Assembly (NCBI GenBank): GCA_003116975.1 | Contig: BGKB01000241.1 | Span: 1 to 63,924 of the forward strand | Direction: 5' to 3' | DNA from: Aurantiochytrium sp. KH105 | Taxonomy: Eukaryota > Sar > Bigyra > Thraustochytrida > Thraustochytriidae | DNA: 63,924 bases | Shown: one piece after another, positions 60,458 through 63,924 of the stretch | Position numbering within the stretch: position 1 is the first letter of the stretch | How the letters are laid out: every line of letters starts with the position of its first letter | The notes under the pieces: model-generated | Database searches by the model: none | Seen by the model: only the letters and a program-made list of their open reading frames with translations | Told to the model about the DNA's origin: nothing | Made by a program: the position numbers and the translations under genes

Positions 60458-60730
60458 TCAGGCACCACGCCTGGCCACCGCCGCCGCGATGTAGCACGCG
60501 ACGCAGGCCATGCCCATGAAGATCGCCACTGCCGCGTACGCGCGCCGCATGGTCGGAGAGAGGTTTGCAAAAGCCAGCATCACAAGTCCTCCGTAAGCCA
60601 GCGCCCATGCCGCATGGTTCTGGACCTGACCTTGCCGTGTGTAGGCCACGGCATTGTTCAAAACTTCCGTGAGGATGAAGGGGATGAGGATCACACCAGG
60701 GACCCAGGGCTTGCTCGGCAGCCGGCTCAG
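60458..60730 (-). pseudogene. Truncated multi-pass membrane ORF, probably viral
   Basis: The 3' portion of a minus-strand gene encoding about 90 residues with three hydrophobic segments (GVILIPFILTEVLNNAVAY, AAWALAYGGLVMLAFANL, AYAAVAIFMGMACVACYIAA) ending in ARRGA. It lies 108 bp upstream of the ATPase on the same strand. Upstream of about 60730 the minus-strand frame only mirrors a plus-strand glycosyltransferase fragment, so the true N-terminus is missing. Family not recognised. Confidence 0.5.
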
Positions 60731-61124
60731 GTTAACAACTACGTCATGCCCTACCAGGCGCTGCTGGACGTGCCCTTCGACCCCAACCTCGCCTTCCTCT
60801 TCTTCGGTGAGGAGATCCTCTACTCCGCGCGGCTCTGGACCTCCGGCTACAACTTCTACGCACCGCGTAAGGCCTACCTGACCCACCACTACGGCCGCGC
60901 CAGGAAGGCCAAGTTCGACGGACATCTCCGCTACCGGGGCGTGCCAGCGCATGGCCAAGCTGCGCCTCCTCTACTTCATCGGCCTCGTGCCAATCGAGCG
61001 CGTCCCGCCGGCCTTCCGCCGCGACATTTCGCGCTTCGGCATGGGCAACGCCAGGTCGGTCGAAGCCTACCTCCGCTTTGCCAAGATCGACTTCCAGAGG
61101 AAGCGCGTCGGCTCCTCTTGTTAG
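60727..61124 (+). pseudogene. GT60-like GlcNAc-transferase C-terminal fragment with frameshift
   Basis: Remnant of a UDP-GlcNAc-type glycosyltransferase resembling the GT60 family (Skp1/mucin-type GlcNAc transferase). Seen: VPFDPNLAFLFFGEEILYSA then RLWTSGYNFYAPRKAYLTHHY, the family's C-terminal block. Near 60940 the frame shifts; the remaining part (CQRMAKLRLLYFIGL...FGMGNARSVEAYLRFAKIDF) reads in another frame and stops at 61122-61124. The N-terminal half, including the DxD region, is absent. The first bases follow a CTCAG that could be a splice acceptor, so the fragment may begin at an old exon edge or at the insertion junction. Confidence 0.7.
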
Positions 61125-61357
61125 AGGCGGCGAAAACGCCTGTTTTTCTTTTCTTTTTGCACCCGTTCCGAGCCCCGCACCTGTCCTGCACCCGGCCGGT
61201 GTCGCGGCGCAGAACATCCGATCCCGTTCCAAAATCATAAGTGGTCTGTTCTTTTCACTCTCTGACTGCCGCACGGCCAGCGGTTTTCCTCGACAGACGC
61301 AAAACAGGCGCAAAACAGACGCGGGCGCGGGAAAAACCAAAGAGCGAGCTCTACCCC

Positions 61358-62929
61358 ATGATGAGCTGCCCGCCGGTGCAGCCGTCCATGCATCAGGACA
61401 CGCGCGGCAACGCGGAGGATGCGTCGGGCGCCCCGCACAGCGACCGTGTGATCCGGGACCTGCTGGACAAGTACAAGGCCTTCCAGCACACGCTGGAGAA
61501 CAATCCTAGTTCTCCCGCGCAGCAGCCCGTGCAGCAGCAGCCCGTGCAGCAGCAGCCCGTGCAGCAGCAGCCCGTGCAGCAGCAGCCCGCGCAGCCCGCG
61601 CAGCCCGCGCAGCCCGCGCAGCCCGTGCAGCAGCAGCCCATGCAGCAGCCCATGCAGCAGCCCATGCAGCCCATGCAGCCCATACAGCTCATGCCGCTCA
61701 TGCAGCAGCAGCAGCAACGACAACAGTTGCTGATGCAGCGGCGACACCAGCGACAGCGCGCGCAGCGTCCGATCGTCCGCGAATCGATGCCCTGCGGACC
61801 TTACCCGAGCTTCTACGATCATGGCGATGAATTTACTGCCTTTGAGCACGCGCTCTCCGATTCCTTTTACGGTGATGATCATGATTATGTTGATCATGAT
61901 GACGACTTTGTTTTCCGCGAGTCGCTAGGACGCCATCGCCGCCGTGGCGCTCGGTCCCTGCTTTCGACCGAGCGTGACAAGGCAATGATGTCGATGATAA
62001 ATAAACTCTTCGAGTTCGAAAAAAGGTTGGCGGATCTGGAAAAGGGGAAAAAAGACCAAGACCAAGCCCAAGTGAACACCGCAAAGTCAGCACCACCCTC
62101 GCCGACGTTGACTCCCTCGGCGCCCGCCCCGCCCCCGGGCTCAGGCCCTGATACCCTCTCGGGGTTCCTCAAAGCTGTCTTGGACATCCCCCGCGAGAAA
62201 TTGAACCAAGAGGGACACCAAGATAGGCCCCTCTATGACATTATCGTCGGCCCCGTGTCAAAGGCAGCCTCTCAACCACTCAGGAAACGCGAAGATGCTA
62301 CCAAAGCCGGAGAAGCATGGCTCCAGTGTGCCTTGAGCATTGCATTCGGGACCAAAAAGACAAGCGTCTCCAGCCTCTTCAAGCAAGCGATGGATTTCTG
62401 GTGCGAGCAAGTTGGGCTTTCATGGGAGTTCACCAAAGCCAATCGCAATTGCATTAACTTCGCCCTGCGCTACATGAGGAAAAAACGCTCGCCGCTGGGA
62501 AAGCGGAAGAGGAGTTCGTCCTCGCACACGAGGCGAGGGGTGAAGAGGCTGGCAACATCTGGTGAAGGGGAAAAGGGCGAAGCAGAGGAGGGGCAACAAC
62601 ACGACGAAGAGATCTTCGACGACGATGATGGCGACAGCAGCTCGCAGAACGAGGATAACGCCGATGACCAAACGGGCAGCGGTAGCGGTTTTAGGATTTA
62701 CTTCGATGACAAGGCCTTCTTCTCCGACTTCGTCCACGACTGCCTCGGGCTCGACCTGATCGATTTGGATAAAGCCAGTCTCGCCTACAAGATCGCACCG
62801 GGCAGCAGGCGGAATACGATCGTCTCCATCGTCCGCCACACCGTTAAGCAAAGGATCGCACGGCAATGGAACAAGTACCTGACAGAAGGCAATGTGAATG
62901 AGGCACGGGGCCTCAGGATTCCAGTATAG
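61358..62929 (+). CDS. Unknown protein with Gln/Pro repeat and conserved-looking C-terminus
   Basis: A 523-residue protein from the ATG starting MMSCPPVQPS. Residues about 50-125 are a Q-P-V/M/A-Q repeat from a tandem DNA array; then an Asp/Tyr/His-rich stretch (DHDYVDHDDDFV), a short coiled coil (KLFEFEKRLADLEKG), a Pro/Ser linker, a folded-looking region at about 275-375 (LYDIIVGPVSKAA...FALRYMRKK), a strongly acidic segment and a C-terminal globular part (GFRIYFDDKAFFSDFVHDC to NKYLTEGNVNEARGL). I recognise no family. Acidic and basic patches suggest a nucleic-acid or chromatin context, and proximity to the A32 ATPase makes a viral origin possible. Both are inference. No lesion seen. Confidence 0.6.
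   Translation: MMSCPPVQPSMHQDTRGNAEDASGAPHSDRVIRDLLDKYKAFQHTLENNPSSPAQQPVQQQPVQQQPVQQQPVQQQPAQPAQPAQPAQPVQQQPMQQPMQQPMQPMQPIQLMPLMQQQQQRQQLLMQRRHQRQRAQRPIVRESMPCGPYPSFYDHGDEFTAFEHALSDSFYGDDHDYVDHDDDFVFRESLGRHRRRGARSLLSTERDKAMMSMINKLFEFEKRLADLEKGKKDQDQAQVNTAKSAPPSPTLTPSAPAPPPGSGPDTLSGFLKAVLDIPREKLNQEGHQDRPLYDIIVGPVSKAASQPLRKREDATKAGEAWLQCALSIAFGTKKTSVSSLFKQAMDFWCEQVGLSWEFTKANRNCINFALRYMRKKRSPLGKRKRSSSSHTRRGVKRLATSGEGEKGEAEEGQQHDEEIFDDDDGDSSSQNEDNADDQTGSGSGFRIYFDDKAFFSDFVHDCLGLDLIDLDKASLAYKIAPGSRRNTIVSIVRHTVKQRIARQWNKYLTEGNVNEARGLRIPV
61513..61690 (+). repeat. CAGCAGCCCGTG-type coding tandem repeat
   Basis: A 15-nt unit encoding QPVQQ, changing to shorter QPA and QPM units, within the unknown gene. 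Copy number is prone to slippage. Confidence 0.85.
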
Positions 62930-62980
62930 CTAGAAAAGAAAGGGATGAGGGAAAACGATTTTCTTACTGCTAAATTAGTC

Positions 62981-63310
62981 TCAACCACGATATTTAGGTC
63001 CGCTGCTGCTGATGCTGCTGCTGCTTTCAACGAGCTTGAAGTTATGAAGAGGCGCACTCGTCGACATCACCTTCAGGACAATGCGGCCCAGCACGCGGCG
63101 CACGCAGTTCGCTTTCCAATCACTGCGCGTGCACTCGGGCCCCTGTAGCTTTCCCATGCCCACGCCAATCTGCGCCGCAGCTTGTTCGGACACCTTGTAC
63201 TCGATGCGGTCCTTGGTCACCTTAATCACCTCCATGGTATGGCCGTCGCGCTCGATGGTCGAGCCCGCCTCAATTTGCATGGCGCCCTCGTTATGGAGAA
63301 AGACGACCAT
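62981..63310 (-). CDS. Unknown small protein (possible 3' exon)
   Basis: A 109-residue frame from an ATG at 63310. The first half (GSTIERDGHTMEVIKVTKDRIEYKV) looks like a small beta-rich fold with coding-like periodicity; the end is Ser-rich. Upstream in the same frame the sequence KTPAVRNGE reads from a TAG that would also serve as a CTAG splice acceptor (63339-63341), so it may be the last exon of a longer gene. It converges with the unknown gene at 61358-62929 across 51 bp. Family not recognised. Confidence 0.4.
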   Translation of the reverse strand: MVVFLHNEGAMQIEAGSTIERDGHTMEVIKVTKDRIEYKVSEQAAAQIGVGMGKLQGPECTRSDWKANCVRRVLGRIVLKVMSTSAPLHNFKLVESSSSISSSGPKYRG

Positions 63311-63924
63311 CTCGCCGTTTCGGACAGCGGGAGTTTTCTAGAGATAGGGGAAGGAGCCTGAGCCGACCTGAGCCTTCGAGCTCATCCGCGTCGTAGTTTC
63401 ACGCAATGTTTCCCTGGACACGAGAGCGCGAGGATGACGATCCTGGACAGAGGTCTGTCTGTACATGCTACAGGAAAAACACCTGGTGGAATGCATCGTT
63501 GACATAAACCCTTGAGAAATGACCTCTTGCGACTCATCAAATTGGTCAAGTTGGACCTCTCCTTCGAACGTATGGAGACGCGGAGGCATTCCGGGGCACG
63601 AATCATACGATCGAGCGACAGCGGTTCTCTGATGCATACGCCCCTGGTAGAAACGAAAATCCCCTGATTCTCTCTTGTCTATAGGCTTTCCGAGACAGAC
63701 CATTCCAGGTTTAGCTTGCGCTGCGCTCGGAAACAGATGCTGTCGCGATTTTTTGCATTGTTGTATAGCCCTGGCTAAATTTCGTTCGGTCTAACCGAAC
63801 GAAATTTTCGGCGAAATAGTTTTCCCGGTCTGGCGGCAGGCTGGGTCAGTGAGACCGAACGAAATCTCTGGCAAACACGCGAGGCATTGCATAAGACCGT
63901 CTCCACGTAAGATCAGGAGACGAT
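63311..63924. other. Terminal 614 bp, no recognised gene
   Basis: A minus-strand frame (63338-63703) is open but shows no motif. The end of the window holds the inverted-repeat cluster listed next. Confidence 0.45.
63777..63865. repeat. Inverted-repeat cluster around TTCGTTCGGT
   Basis: Perfect 14-bp arms AAATTTCGTTCGGT (63777-63790) and ACCGAACGAAATTT (63794-63807) with a 3-nt spacer, plus a third partial copy, AGACCGAACGAAAT (63852-63865), inverted relative to the first. It could be the end of a MITE-like element or a protein-binding palindrome. Confidence 0.8.

Larger units (their letters stand above)
58862..60730 (-). mobile_element. Endogenous viral (giant-virus/polinton-like) segment, approximate
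   Basis: Carries a virus-type A32 packaging ATPase and, upstream on the same strand, a small multi-pass membrane ORF cut off where a host-like glycosyltransferase fragment starts (about 60725-60735). The right limit is therefore a sharp candidate junction; the left limit is not visible. Whether the unknown genes at 61358-62929 and 62981-63310 belong to the same insertion cannot be told from motifs. Confidence 0.6.

Noticed and set aside
63338..63703. 121-codon minus-strand frame at the window end
   Set aside because: No motif, overlapped by another frame of similar quality, and ends at the possible splice acceptor.

Overview
The window is eukaryotic nuclear DNA, most likely from a thraustochytrid-type stramenopile (Labyrinthulomycetes; Aurantiochytrium/Schizochytrium/Hondaea are the obvious comparisons). 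This is inferred from GC-rich coding sequence, compact and mostly intronless genes, a few short GT-AG introns, surface proteins with proline/threonine stalks, and a GC-biased beta-tubulin. The species is not proven from sequence alone. No rRNA, tRNA or CRISPR was recognised.

Layout. 0-5 kb: a PIF/Harbinger-type DNA transposon with a HARBI1-like nuclease and a convergent second ORF. 5-13.2 kb: two minus-strand paralogues of a large surface membrane protein (signal peptide, PT-repeat stalk, Cys-rich module, about 8 membrane segments), separated by 3 kb without a credible gene. 13.9-17.5 kb: a decayed piggyBac-like transposase reading frame, open over 1,214 codons except for two in-frame TAA codons, with a YqaJ-like nuclease signature inside it. 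18-23.3 kb: two tandem paralogues of a four-membrane-segment protein with a very large ectodomain. 23.4-28 kb: an ankyrin-repeat gene with one frameshift, a glutaredoxin, exosome subunit RRP4 and an FKBP prolyl isomerase with one intron. 28.3-36.4 kb: a giant USP9X/USP24-type deubiquitinase whose 5' end carries a 0.6 kb duplication flanking a single N, almost certainly an assembly seam. 37.8-54 kb: a gene-dense housekeeping block with an SLC45/GPH-type transporter, beta-tubulin, a ShKT prolyl-4-hydroxylase, ribosomal protein eL33, an unknown coiled-coil protein, splicing factor PRP4, an NAD-dependent epimerase, a Myb/SANT protein and Pol I/III subunit RPAC2. 54.3-56.1 kb: a NUP42-like CCCH nucleoporin.

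The last 8 kb (56.3-63.9 kb) differs. It holds a broken proteinase-K-like subtilase, a broken CREST-like membrane hydrolase, a giant-virus/polinton-type A32 DNA-packaging ATPase, a small multi-pass membrane ORF truncated exactly where a GT60-like glycosyltransferase fragment begins, an unknown Gln/Pro-repeat protein, an unknown small ORF, and a terminal inverted-repeat cluster. I read this as an eroding endogenous viral insertion among host-like pseudogenes.

Introns placed by reading-frame continuity and GT-AG borders are in FKBP (84 nt), P4H (89 nt), eL33 (481 nt), the Myb gene (89 nt) and RPAC2 (261 nt). Housekeeping genes are packed with 100-500 bp spacers, often as divergent or convergent pairs. 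No operon-like organisation is implied.
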